The notes: generated from the sequence alone by a model not told the origin. Positions 23,842 through 33,228 are shown, counted from the stretch's first letter. The stretch: 64,000 bases of DNA from Symbiodinium sp. CCMP2592 (GCA_905221615.1 CAJNDT010005914.1:716183-780182), one strand, 5' to 3'. Numbers and translations are program-made.

Positions 23842-25418
23842 TCAACGCGTACAGGCCAAGGCGACCGCCAACATTACTCCACAGTTGGCCACATGCATTC
23901 CGTTGCCGACCTGCTGTCGGTTGGGCTGCCCCAGGACCCCATAGTTCATTGCCATTGCTGCTGCCATTTCGACCGGCAGAAGCCATCGGCTCAAACCATC
24001 CACCCAAATTTTCGTATTCGTGCGGAAAGTTGGCAAGCGACCATCTTTTGTAGTCATCTTAAGGAAACGTGCAGGGTTTTGGCTGAGATCAAAGACCGGC
24101 TCCTGCTCTTTGTCAGACCTGCACTGCTGCCAAGTTTCACGGTACTTTGCCAAGTATTTCTGCTGCTGCCCAGTCAGCAGACATTCCCACGACCGGCTTG
24201 GCGTCTGCACCATGTCTAAACCCTTTGCTCTGCGACAGAAGTTCTCCTCTTCTAGAGTCTCCTCGACCGACCCTATGTAACAATCTCTGATGGACAGTCC
24301 ACCACCGACGGAATTGAAGAAGCTTGTCACGAAATGGTAGACCGTCGGGATATCGGCAACCGACGCTCTCGACCGATGTACTAGCACGGAATATACCCGT
24401 GGTCGATTCACACAGGTGAAGCCCACATGGTGTGGCTCGACCCGCAAGTGATGAATGACATACTTTTCCTGCATGAGATCCTCCAGGACCGACGTGGGAA
24501 AGCCAGACACGTTTTCGTGCAGTATGACCGGCGGCTCCTGCTTCAACATAAGGGCTGCCCATAGCAGGAGAAGGTCAGACCGACCGTCGGTCCAGCGCCT
24601 CTTCTGTCCAGCTCTCGACCATGGCTGGCATGGGCTACCGCTGATGTCGACCGTCACGGGTGGTGGCCGGCATGCAACATGACACCGACATATTCTTGGG
24701 ACGTTGGCGGCTGCTCTCTTGGCCAGTGCCCACCGCTCTGCGACCGGCCGGTCAGGACCTAGCATTTCCAGAGTCGGAAAGGCATCCCTGATATCTCCAA
24801 AGACATGCTCCGACCGACCCATCAAAAGATTCTGGCAGGCCCGTGATAAGTCACACGCAGACACGAACTGCAGAGTCGATCTTTTGGCGACCGCCCGCGT
24901 GGTGAACTTACACAGAAGAAGTTCTTGGAAGGCCTTGTGCACACGCTCGACCGCCTGCTCAGCACATCCAACACCTGAGAAATGTGTACTGACACGGATT
25001 GGGCCAGCCAGCATGGAACCTGGTCAGGGTGCTCAGAAACTGATAACGATTATTATTACTATTGCTCTGATAATGATAACTTATTAGCATTATGACGATT
25101 GCAAGAATAATTAATAAACGGTTCTTAATCGATGGGTTTCACAACAGCCATGCCTTGAAGTTGCTTGACCGACAAAATACGACTTAAAGCAATCATCGTG
25201 ATCTCAGGCCACTGCTTGGCACCTGCCATGCCGCTGCCAAAATTTGCGACCGGCGTCGCATTTGCCTGGTCCACGTCAATATCTGGCATATCTGACGCCG
25301 GAAGAGACTCCGACCCACTCTCATCCGGCGACCAGCTCTTCAAGCTTTCGCTGCCTGAACATATCTGGAGGTCGACCGACATGGACTCAGACTCCGAAAG
25401 GAGCTCCATCTGCTCCAT
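23842..25418 (-). CDS. C5-cytosine DNA methyltransferase, two exons
   Basis: The catalytic exon 23842-25019 contains the DNMT motifs in order: motif I FSGVGCAE for AdoMet binding, motif IV GSPCQPWS with the catalytic Cys, motif VI ENV, a VNRPRVYSVLV segment near motif VIII, and motif X QVGNGMHV near the end. It would methylate cytosine C5 in nuclear DNA. Exon 1 (25154-25418) gives an acidic Ser/Asp-rich N-terminus starting MEQMELL, with an in-frame stop four codons upstream. Removing 25020-25153 as a GC-AG intron (CAAG|GC ... CCAG|GT) keeps the frame and gives about 480 aa. No chromatin-reader domain is visible. No RT is fused to it, unlike the DNMT-bearing retrotransposons reported from Symbiodinium. 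It lies about 80 bp downstream of transposase-like exons in the same direction. Confidence 0.85.
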
Positions 25419-25500
25419 GTCTAAAGTCTAGTCTCAAGTGAAGTTCTCATGTATATTATAGGTATGATGATACGCTGATGCTGCCGTGCAATGGCTTTGT

Positions 25501-25982
25501 TCAGTCCCAAGGCTTGTTGCTCCCTGACACGACCACGGCTGCAAGAAACTCTCTAAGTGATGTGTAGTCGATGATGCTATAAGAGCTGAAGCACAGCTGG
25601 CAAGTCAGACAGACAGAGTCAAGCAGAAGGCCATGCCATCGTGACAGCATCGCCTTGTGATCGACCGACAAAGGGCTTACACATCGCCTCGTTGTCTTTC
25701 TTTCAGTGGCAGCGACCAGCACGGCAACCACGGCCTGGGCCACATGAGCTCATCACAGGACGGTCAGGTTACTAAAGAAGGTCTGAGCTTCCAACATGCC
25801 ACCAGCTGGAGATGCAAAGCAACTCGGATCCACGATCGCCCGGCAGTGCCGGACAGTCGTGGGCCAGGGTTGCTTCGGATCTTCATCTTATGGCATTGAC
25901 CGGCCTGCTTGACTGAAGATAACATGTGAGAGAAATCAGGAGGAGTGCAGCAAACAAACAGCTGGGGGTCCGACGAGACCAC
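25501..25982 (-). CDS. Unrecognised exon(s), possible 3' end of the hAT-like gene
   Basis: Two open stretches (25764-25982 and 25501-25743) lie between the hAT-like exons and the methyltransferase start. One carries VSPLSVDHKAMLSRWHGLL, the other a Cys-containing stretch. No domain is recognised. A stop follows SNKPWD at 25501. They may be terminal exons of the upstream gene or non-coding sequence. GACCG copies occur here at lower density than further right. Confidence 0.25.
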
Positions 25983-25990
25983 TGAAGCAC

Positions 25991-26471
25991 CTAGTGCCCA
26001 ACCTGAAGAACCACTTTGCTGACAGCAAAATGGTTCTGCAGCTTGGGCACCATGATGGCCTGGTGCTTTGCAAAAGACATGATCACCAACCGAGCTAGTG
26101 CTTCATATGCAACACACGGCCCAGTCCTTTGTGCAGCAGTGACCGGCGATCCAGTCATGGCCTGGGTGACGTGACTCACTCGAAAAGTGACCGAGCTAGA
26201 TCTTGGTACACAAATGCAGTGTTCACAACATCGTCGGCATTTTTTCTCAGCAGCGACCAGCTCACTTCCAAAGCTTAGCCCGACTGGCTTGGTACTTCTT
26301 GCCATCCTCTGATTCCAGCCACTCTTTCAAGTAGTCTCTCATAACAGAGGAGGCGACCGACTTCTGCTGAGCGTGCAGGACCTGCACTGAGGTTGGCAGC
26401 AGTTGCACTTTCCTTGGCTCTCTGGTCCTTCCAGGCAACTTGAATACTGTAGAGTTGTATTTTTTTAACAA
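25991..26471 (-). CDS. Exon(s) of tentative hAT-like transposase gene, C-terminal part
   Basis: The open frame starting near 26452 reads FKLPGRTREPRKVQLLP, then SSVMRDYLKEWLESEDGKKY, and continues in an overlapping frame with STKPVGLSFGSELV and a CRRCCEHC cluster. The YLKEWLES.GK pattern is plant/algal-protein-like, but no catalytic motif is present. Its acceptor ACAG|TA at about 26452 is in phase with donor GGCG|GTTC at about 26557 of the preceding exon, giving an A/T-rich intron of about 105 nt. The frame change within the stretch may be another small intron. Confidence 0.35.
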
Positions 26472-26533
26472 TTAAGTTGATTCCTTACATTTGATTAGTA
26501 CATGTCATGATTGAGTCAAATAATAAACTAATA

Positions 26534-26878
26534 CTATGTGCAGGCTGATGAACCGCCAACGACCGCCTTCTGCACAGCTTGCTGGAGAACATCAGGAAGA
26601 TCACACGGCAATGACGAAGAATGTTGCTGCTGAATGTTCCTCAAGACGACCGACAATCCACCATCGATGTCTTGTGGGAGCAGTGGATCCAGCAGTTCTG
26701 CCATGTACTGACGGCTGTGCCCAGAAAGCTCTTCAAACGACCGTCCAGACAGACGCACAGCATTGTTCTTCTGGCGGATCTGCTCAGTGGGTCCTCCTCC
26801 TCGGGCGCGTTTGCGGACCGACATGATCGACCGGCAGACTGCAGCTTTGAGGATTTCATCGCGGTCCGAGCCCAGCAT
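26534..26878 (-). CDS. Exon of tentative hAT-like gene (GSDRDE segment)
   Basis: The open frame can be extended upstream to about 26895 (EAQGGLHMLGSDRDE). It contains LGSDRDEILKAAVCRSIM followed by a basic stretch SVRKRARGG and Gln/Leu-rich helices. From memory, a GSxRDE block follows the dimerisation region in algal hAT-like proteins; this is weak support. Three GACCG copies lie in it in different frames. Confidence 0.35.
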   Translation of the reverse strand: MLGSDRDEILKAAVCRSIMSVRKRARGGGPTEQIRQKNNAVRLSGRSFEELSGHSRQYMAELLDPLLPQDIDGGLSVVLRNIQQQHSSSLPCDLPDVLQQAVQKAVVGGSSACT

Positions 26879-26933
26879 GTGCAGCCCACCTTGGGCCTCA
26901 GACAGGCAATTTCAGGCTCGTGTTTTTCTCTGT

Positions 26934-27278
26934 CTAATCAAAAATACATTGAATAATTGATGAATCAACACTAGAACTAAACAAATACTTTACTATGTGT
27001 TTCCAGAGATCCAAGAGCAGGCGATCGACCGCCTGTGCCGGGGTAAGACCAGCACAGGCATCGTACTGGTAATTCATTATGGAACCCAGGCGCTCGATGG
27101 CAGCTTCAGGTGCTGCCAGCAGCCGAGTACGATGATGCAAGCGACCGACATGCCAGCACTTTGGGTCTGTTCTGCATCGACCAACTGTAAACCAAGGATG
27201 TGCTTCCAAGGATCTAGCGATTGCCACAGAATCAACCGAGACCTTCATTTCGGTCACAACCACCAAGCGCTTAGCCAA
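26934..27278 (-). CDS. Exon of tentative hAT-like gene, dimerisation-region-like
   Basis: The sequence SVAIARSLEAHPWFTVG followed by APEAAIERLGSIMNY and LTPAQAVDRLLLDLW resembles the hAT C-terminal dimerisation region (S-E-x-x-x-E-R...S pattern and a terminal L-x-L helix). The likeness is by pattern only. The frame runs on into A/T-rich sequence after LLLDLW, so the true exon end is probably a donor just there (G|GA or G|GT candidates). Confidence 0.4.
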   Translation of the reverse strand: MAKRLVVVTEMKVSVDSVAIARSLEAHPWFTVGRCRTDPKCWHVGRLHHRTRLLAAPEAAIERLGSIMNYQYDACAGLTPAQAVDRLLLDLWKHIVKYLFSSSVDSSIIQCIFD

Positions 27279-27573
27279 GATACCAGACTTCCTCAGACCG
27301 ACAATAGATATGGACGCATATATATTGTCAGCAAAGGAAGTCTGGGATCTTGGCTAGGCTGAATCTGAAATGCAGACCGGTGGCAGCACCGCCACGAGTC
27401 CCTTTGTGGGAACTATGACCGCCCCTGTCTTTCTGCGTTTCCGTCTGTTTACAGTGAGACTTCCGACCTGCGCGAGTCCTCAGAACTATGATAAGGGAAA
27501 CACAAACCAAATGCTGTTGCATTCCATTTCCAACAATCATGCAGAACACTCCACTCCAACCTGTATTAATTGA

Positions 27574-28461
27574 TCATGTCTTTACTAATAAATAATTACA
27601 ACTGAATGAATATTGCAAGCGACCGTCGCTGGCAACCTGGAAAGTCTCATACGCAGACACAGGCAGCTGCTGCTGTTGGTACGATCCCAAACAAAGTGAA
27701 ACGACAGACGCACAATACAGCTGTCCAGCTCTTGAAGCATAGGGCATTTTCTGCTGCACGATGGCCGCCACAGCGGAGAAGACCATGACCGGCCGCACAG
27801 TGCAAGCAGTAACGGAAAACCATGATTTAGCCTCTGCTCTGATGACCGGCGGCACCCGACAGTCCTTCCCAAATGCTGCTGCAAGAACACGAGAAAGGAA
27901 CAGTCTATATTGTGCCTTCATGTCTTCGACCGGCAAATACCATCGATGTTCGACACCTTGAAACTCAGGGCCCGTGGGCCAAAGTGTGTGCCTTAGGACC
28001 GGCCTGAGTGCCTGATACAGTTTCAGGAAAGCATCTCCGTGCCGAGGTTGGGCTCGACCGCCGATCAACCCTTCCCAGTCAAACGCAATCATTGCATTGG
28101 ACCGGATCTGCAAGACATCATCATTGACACCGACCGGCCCGAGAATTTGCGACATCTCCTCTGTGGCACGACCGGCGAGCGTCTTTGCACTGTCCAGTGC
28201 TTGAATCACATCATGGTGCACGATATAAACCTTCTCTGGGATGACACACCGCGACCGCCATTTGCATACACAACGACCGGCCTGTGCCCAAGTGGATTCT
28301 GCGTGTTCGCAACCATCGGTCCGATCCTCCCACAAATGTTGACGAAATCGACGAGCTTCTTGTCTTCCAAGCTGCCGTGTTCGACTACGAAACTGAACAC
28401 GTGGCTCGTAGAAGTCATCTTGCAACGAAGCTCGACCGTCAGCCCACACCGGCACACGCAC
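27574..28461 (-). CDS. Large unrecognised exon, 295 codons, tentative hAT-like gene
   Basis: It has protein-like composition throughout, with Trp/Tyr-rich blocks (MIAFDWEGLIGG, PEFQGVEHRWYLPVED, YRLFLSRVLAAAFGKD). The first 60 residues are Arg-rich and may be intronic or out of frame. The end (YSFSCNYLLVKT) is A/T-rich and probably read-through into an intron. Twelve or so GACCG copies fall in all frames. No domain is recognised with confidence. Its position between hAT-like exons suggests a middle region of that protein. Confidence 0.4.
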   Translation of the reverse strand: MRVPVWADGRASLQDDFYEPRVQFRSRTRQLGRQEARRFRQHLWEDRTDGCEHAESTWAQAGRCVCKWRSRCVIPEKVYIVHHDVIQALDSAKTLAGRATEEMSQILGPVGVNDDVLQIRSNAMIAFDWEGLIGGRAQPRHGDAFLKLYQALRPVLRHTLWPTGPEFQGVEHRWYLPVEDMKAQYRLFLSRVLAAAFGKDCRVPPVIRAEAKSWFSVTACTVRPVMVFSAVAAIVQQKMPYASRAGQLYCASVVSLCLGSYQQQQLPVSAYETFQVASDGRLQYSFSCNYLLVKT

Positions 28462-28590
28462 CTTGAAGGGTGTGTTTCATGTTTAATGATTTAAGGTTGG
28501 GCGGCAGGGGCTTCATCTCTCTGAGACAGACGAAGAGAATGAATGAAGTAACACCAAAACTCCGACCGCCCGACCAGAAACATCAGCATG

Positions 28591-29334
28591 TCACGCCTCA
28601 CGGGTTCCACGTGGTCCATCCCAGTTCACAACTGGCCTCGGCCTCGTCTCAGAATATTTCTCCCTGCCCAGACATTGGCAATGTGGGCCCAAGCAATAGT
28701 ATTCGACCGACGGCTCTCTGCTGGTGTGCAATGTAACCGACGAGAACTCTGGCGGCAGTACATGCATTATCTTCATGATTCCAGGAAGAAACTTTGGCAA
28801 AAAGCGACCAGCTGGTGTGTAGCAAAGGGCTGCAAGAAACTGCATGATCTGCTTGCTGGAACAGTGCTGGCGCAACAAGGTGGCGACCGTCACGTAGGTC
28901 TTCAGTCTGTCGATGGAGGTGCTTGCTCGTCTGGCGTACTGCAGCGATCTCTCTGCACTTGCTTGCAGTTTTGAAGGTTCGACCGCCTTTTGGGCCACCT
29001 GAGAAAAAGCTTCGAAGGCGACCGGCATGAAGTTTTCCAAGAAAGATAGGAACACCACAAAGCTCACGTCTGTCAAACGGCGACCGACGTCCATCAAATT
29101 TCTCAGACTTCGGGCTCCGTGCTTTTGCTGCTTCCAAGCCAGTCTTGCATGCATAGCGGTGACGACCGGCCTGAAATTCTTCAAAAGCGACAAACGGAAA
29201 AATACAAACATCCGTGTTCCGCCAGGTGCTCCCAGGGTGCCGACCGGCTCACCAATTTGTTTCGAAACTCCTCGCAGCAAGGCCCGACCGTCGCCCATGA
29301 AAAAGGTCTTGTCCAAAACAGATACGATGTCCAT
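28591..29334 (-). CDS. Exon of tentative hAT-superfamily transposase-like protein, core region
   Basis: The 247-codon exon reads MDIVSVLDKTFFMGDGRALL, then APGGTRMFVFFRLSLLKNF, then LMDVGRRLTDVSFVVFLSFL. A TR-[aromatic] step followed by paired amphipathic helices and a long helical C-terminus is the pattern of the hAT/KIAA1586-like transposase core. I judge this by pattern only, without alignment. The upstream exon 29465-29752 ends TDWGLMHREA, and an intron of about 130 nt with A/T-rich middle separates them. It could be a domesticated gene. Confidence 0.4.
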   Translation of the reverse strand: MDIVSVLDKTFFMGDGRALLRGVSKQIGEPVGTLGAPGGTRMFVFFRLSLLKNFRPVVTAMHARLAWKQQKHGARSLRNLMDVGRRLTDVSFVVFLSFLENFMPVAFEAFSQVAQKAVEPSKLQASAERSLQYARRASTSIDRLKTYVTVATLLRQHCSSKQIMQFLAALCYTPAGRFLPKFLPGIMKIMHVLPPEFSSVTLHTSREPSVEYYCLGPHCQCLGREKYSETRPRPVVNWDGPRGTREA

Positions 29335-29464
29335 AACTTCTGTAGCTGCATCGACAGACTTGATTGACCGATCCAGTGCGGTTTGTTCCTTCGTAGTTCG
29401 ACCAACAGTGTGTACATATTACAATTGAACATATCGTTTGATTATCACAACTATTGCTTTGTAG

Positions 29465-29752
29465 CTATGCTTCACGGTGCATCAGGCCCCAGTCCGTCAT
29501 GACCGGCACAGGGTCTCCATCCCAAACAGAATTGAAAACTTCAGACCATATCAGTTCCGCCGAAGCTGTGCTCTTGTGCCGAGCCAACCGACCACCCATG
29601 GCATTGGCGCCATCGCCGACAACCATGGCTAAAGATGCCGCCAGTGACCGGCTGCTAAAATGGGCAGGGTGCTCCTCCAGAATCTCCAACGCGACCTTCT
29701 TCAATTGTGGGCCTGCATGATCACCGACACCCAAAGTCTTCCCGCCAACCAT
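29465..29752 (-). CDS. Exon of tentative hAT-like gene (GDGANAMGG segment)
   Basis: Coding-like throughout: LKKVALEILEEHPAHF, then VVGDGANAMGGRLARHKS, then a Trp-rich block ending TDWGLMHREA. A GDG...RH.S...A..LW arrangement before an aromatic TDW.L.HR step is what I remember of dinoflagellate hAT-like proteins. Treat it as a weak lead. A/T-rich sequence lies on both sides (29400-29460, 29775-29815). Confidence 0.4.
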   Translation of the reverse strand: MVGGKTLGVGDHAGPQLKKVALEILEEHPAHFSSRSLAASLAMVVGDGANAMGGRLARHKSTASAELIWSEVFNSVWDGDPVPVMTDWGLMHREA

Positions 29753-30026
29753 CGGTGTGTAAGCACGACCTGTGGCAAATTATTAGTTGTTAATTTATTC
29801 TATGAAAAAATAGATAGAAGACACAAAGGTGACCGGCTAGTGCCATGATGCTTTGGACATGAAGAGGAAGCCTGTGCTTTGGCTCACGACCGACAGTCCG
29901 ACCAGCAACTCATTGTCCCGCTTCAGCATTTGTTCTTTGCCAATGGAGATGGAGTCCAACATGACACCTTGCTTAGTGAGATGAGCCACATCACTGATTC
30001 ACACACACAGTTGCAGCATCGACTGT

Positions 30027-30422
30027 CTAATCTGGCGGCAAAGCACAGAAGTCGCTTGGAATGCCTAGGCCAACGACCAGCCGTTGAAAATCCATCGCAT
30101 CCAAATTCTGCAATGCCCTGGCGGCATAGAACTCCACCTCGCGGCAGAACGACCGGCTGCAAGGCCAATGGCCCAATTGCACTCCACGCCGGCGGTTCCT
30201 CTCGGCATCTCTTTCAAAAGAGAGGAAGGACCGGCCTTCGGATGCGTTGGAAAGGCAAATGTCGACTACTGTGTCCAGTGACAGCTCCTTGTCGACCGAC
30301 ACGGCCTTCTGTTTCCTTTGTATACCCTCCTTCTCTTTCTCTTTGAGCTTCTCGCGTTCAAACTCTTCAAGCTTCGACCGGCTCTGCATGGATCGTTCTA
30401 CGCTGGTGGTTCCCAAACCCAA
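30027..30422 (-). CDS. Unrecognised exon with charged coiled-coil segment
   Basis: It contains EEFEREKLKEKEKEGIQRKQ (a strongly charged helix, likely coiled coil) and then AARALQNLDAMDFQRLVVGLG. The stretch 30181-30260 may be in a different frame. It lies upstream of the hAT-like exons in the same direction and may be their N-terminal part. No family is recognised. Confidence 0.35.
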   Translation of the reverse strand: MGLGTTSVERSMQSRSKLEEFEREKLKEKEKEGIQRKQKAVSVDKELSLDTVVDICLSNASEGRSFLSFERDAERNRRRGVQLGHWPCSRSFCREVEFYAARALQNLDAMDFQRLVVGLGIPSDFCALPPD

Positions 30423-30512
30423 TAGAGCTGCTGCTACCCTTTCGACCAGTGATTTGCCAGCAAACTTCCTTTCAGGCAGCAGTTATTGTATTGAATCAAT
30501 TACTTAAATTAG

Positions 30513-30905
30513 TTAACTGAAATAATTTTGCAGATGATAATTGATAAACCTATAAAATATTGGATTTGGAAGACCCAGCCTGACCGGCATGTATTTCATC
30601 ACGGCCGACAAGACGTCTTTCGGGCAGCGCTGAAGGTTGGTCATGACATTGACCGACAAAACTTGGCCTTGGCCTTGCAAGGCAGCATGTCTGTCCACGA
30701 ACGTACCACAGTTCTCCCCTGGTCGCCAAAGGCGACCGTCGACTTCATCTTCGACCGGCATTTCGGCTTCGCTGTCAGAAACACTGGGTTCGGATGCAGC
30801 ATCGGCTGACGAGGAATCAAAGTTTTGTGTGCAAGCGACCGACTTGGAGGTTTCTGACCTTAAAGAAGGCACAAACTCCTCGTCAGACATGGCTCCGTCA
30901 GACAT
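30513..30905 (-). CDS. Unrecognised acidic exon, 130 codons
   Basis: It starts MSDGAMSDEEFVPSL and is Ser/Glu/Asp-rich for 60 residues, then has a compact region (CPKDVLSAVMKYMPVRLGL). An acidic N-terminus like this could be the 5' end of the 25.5-30.9 kb gene. The last residues run into A/T-rich sequence at 30485-30550, an intron candidate. Confidence 0.35.
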   Translation of the reverse strand: MSDGAMSDEEFVPSLRSETSKSVACTQNFDSSSADAASEPSVSDSEAEMPVEDEVDGRLWRPGENCGTFVDRHAALQGQGQVLSVNVMTNLQRCPKDVLSAVMKYMPVRLGLPNPIFYRFINYHLQNYFS

Positions 30906-31476
30906 GGCTCTTATGGATGGCGATCAACTCTACCCCAGCAAAGGTTCATGGGGTGCGTTTTGGGTGAGGTGTGCTGGCCAAACTGCTTTACTGATTCCTG
31001 ATGTCTGTCAGTTCTGGAGAATGAGATGACGTCCAGGCACAGTTGCATCAAGCACTTCGGTTGCCTGTCTGACAAACACTGGGAAGCCCTGGCTGGGTGA
31101 CTGACTGAGAAACTGTGCAAAGTCCAAGAACACTTTTCTCAGCTTCACCTTTCACATCTCACAATACGGCTCTTAGTCTCAATGTGATGGATGCTGGGAC
31201 CCTGGCAAGGCCTTGGCGACCGGCTGGCATGATGCGCGAAGTCAAGAACATTTTGTGCACCTCCAGTCTGATACTGGCTCTTGAATTGTCCTCTCTGCAA
31301 GTGTTGCCAGTTGAATGAAAAGCTTCTGGGCAAATAGCGGGGATGGAACTGCTCTCCACTGTCATCGGACAGAGAACCTGAGCAGGGTGAAATGACATTT
31401 GTGGTGTCATCATCAGAATCAGAATCGACACATCTTCCACCATGAACCATTTTTCTGATGCTGCCACAGAGCCCCA

Positions 31477-31710
31477 GACCGTCGGACGAATCAGAAAAAC
31501 TCCACAAAGTGTCAAAACAATTCTGTCGACGGGTTATCCCCGATGGCAGAGTCGACCGTCGGACGAATCAGCAAAACTCCACAAAGTGTGCACACAATTG
31601 TGTCGACGGGTTATCCCTGATGGCAGAGTCGACCGTCGGACGACGAATCAGCAAAAAATCCGCGTGAAGTGGGAAAACAATTCTGTCGACGGGTTATCCC
31701 CGATGGCAGA
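31477..31710 (+). repeat. Three tandem units of 77-80 bp, each starting GACCGTCGGACGAATCAG
   Basis: Units start at 31477, 31554 and 31631. Each starts with the block motif and ends CTGTCGACGGGTTATCCCCGATGGCAGA or a close variant. Unit 3 has a 3-bp insertion (GACGAC) and a diverged middle. Like the 22782 array, this is a tandem repeat whose units each contain one GACCGTC. Confidence 0.9.
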
Positions 31711-31748
31711 CTTAACATGCGGATAGTTATAGTTGTCAGCGACCGACT

Positions 31749-32630
31749 TCAGTGACCGACTTCGCGACCGACAAGCAAGCCGAGATGTCCCGGCTTGCCG
31801 GGAATGATCAGCTGTTTGTCGATCACTAGGCAAGCTTTGACCGGCGTGAGACTCCCTTTGCTGCCATTTTTCATCACCCACCTCCAAGAAGCATCCGTGG
31901 CCTTGTTGAGCTGGGCCATCACGACCGACGCGTCATCTCCTGGAACCCAAACCATCTGCTGGTTAGGTTTCAGACCGGCCGATGGGAGGGAACCTTGGGT
32001 GAAGGAAGGCGGGATGTGCTCCCAAACGGAGTTCGACTTGAGGCTGGCGACCGCGTCTGCGACCGTCACTTGCTTCCCATTGACAATGACCTTGTCCTTC
32101 GAAGAGGTCAGCTTGTACTCCAGACCGACAGCACTGGAGTTTTTGCGGAAACGACCGGCGCTGCAATCCAGAGTGTACACAATTGTGCCTGGAGGCAGCC
32201 TCTTGTTGGTGGAGGTTCCGACCGGCAAAAGGATCCTCAAGTTCTGCAAGTCCAAGCGAAACGTGGCATCACCCACGATGAAATTGGCGACCGACGCAGG
32301 GTTCAGCTCCGGCTCCGGGGCTGTTACATCAGCTTTGACGACCGGCGGCGAAGTCTCAGCTGCAGCAGACGGGGCTGGCTTGTCGACCGGCACTGGACCA
32401 GTAGCGGGAGCCGGAGTGACCGGAGCCGGTGCGACCGGCGAAGGCTTGGCCTTGGCCTCTGAGGTTCGGGGTTTTTTGCCAGCTGGCTCCACTGTTGTCT
32501 CTTCCTTGACCGGCGCCTCATTCACAGGCTCCTGAAACCACTTATCCATGAACTGCTTCTTGCTGGCAGCGAGCTCGACCGGCGTGGCTTGTGACCTGTC
32601 AGAGTAATAATAAACGTGCTGCATCAGCAA
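31749..32630 (-). CDS. Unrecognised exon, 293 codons, Pro/Ala-rich linker then compact domain
   Basis: The real exon probably begins at acceptor TCTGACAG|GTCACAAG near 32598, because the preceding codons (MLMQHVYYY) come from a T-rich tract. Residues 15-110 form a charged then Pro/Ala/Thr-rich linker. Residues 115-290 look globular (NFIVGDATFRLDLQNLRILL, SAVGLEYKLTSSKDK, TDASWRWVMKNGSKG). No family is recognised. GACCG copies average about one per 50 bp here, the densest run in the block, and several create the Pro/Ala/Val residues of the linker. Confidence 0.5.
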   Translation of the reverse strand: MLMQHVYYYSDRSQATPVELAASKKQFMDKWFQEPVNEAPVKEETTVEPAGKKPRTSEAKAKPSPVAPAPVTPAPATGPVPVDKPAPSAAAETSPPVVKADVTAPEPELNPASVANFIVGDATFRLDLQNLRILLPVGTSTNKRLPPGTIVYTLDCSAGRFRKNSSAVGLEYKLTSSKDKVIVNGKQVTVADAVASLKSNSVWEHIPPSFTQGSLPSAGLKPNQQMVWVPGDDASVVMAQLNKATDASWRWVMKNGSKGSLTPVKACLVIDKQLIIPGKPGHLGLLVGREVGH

Positions 32631-32650
32631 GCAATGGACTCGACAGCAAC

Positions 32651-33130
32651 CTAACTATCGCAGCCAGGTGGCGGATCATAGTCTGGACCCAGGTCGACCG
32701 ACACGACCGACTTTGCAGCAATGCCACACCCATTCCGTGTCTTGACGACCAATGCGATGAGACCGTCAGAGGCGCCCTGGCTGATGTCAAAGTTGAAGGC
32801 CGCGTTTGCTCGCTTTGCGGCTTTACTGAGCGGGGCGACGTGGCTAGCAGCCCCAATTAACAGTGACCAGACCGACGAGGAGCGATCCTCTGTCAAACCG
32901 ACGCAGTCCGTCCTGAGCACAGGATTCTTGGCGAGGTTCACTTTGTCGGAGTTCACGACCGACAAGAGGCTTGCCATGTTGTCGAAATGCAAAGCACTGC
33001 ATGTGCATATCAAGTCCCCCTCCTTTTTAGGGACAGTCGTGATGAGTGCAACATGACCGTCGATGACCGACAATCCCAGGTCATACTTGACCAGCTCCTC
33101 ATGTGTGAGATCGTTGCATTTCTTCTCCAT
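32651..33130 (-). CDS. Unrecognised exon, possibly a degenerate SET-like domain
   Basis: The C-terminal half (KRANAAFNFDIS ... GLIALVVKTRNGCGIAAKSV ... VDLGPDYD) has the rhythm of the end of a SET methyltransferase domain: an N-x-x-F step, a strand, then a turn and D-x-G-x-x-Y. The N-terminal VALITTVPKKEGDLI could be the SET first strand. The NHS and catalytic Tyr signatures are not convincing. If related, it is probably inactive. It reads on to a stop at 32651, with an intron or gene boundary following. Confidence 0.35.
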   Translation of the reverse strand: MEKKCNDLTHEELVKYDLGLSVIDGHVALITTVPKKEGDLICTCSALHFDNMASLLSVVNSDKVNLAKNPVLRTDCVGLTEDRSSSVWSLLIGAASHVAPLSKAAKRANAAFNFDISQGASDGLIALVVKTRNGCGIAAKSVVSVDLGPDYDPPPGCDS

Positions 33131-33228
33131 GTCATTGTAGTTGGCAACCGACTTGTTGATACCTCAGTTCGGAATTGCACACGTCCTATCATAATCGATC
33201 AATGCATGACATGAAGGTCAGTCAGAAC

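Noticed and set aside
31795..32535. 246-codon + strand ORF
   Set aside because: It is antisense to the minus-strand exon 31749-32630. It is open largely because of GC-rich codon mirroring and the motif; its Ala/Gly/Thr-rich end mirrors the Pro/Ala linker.
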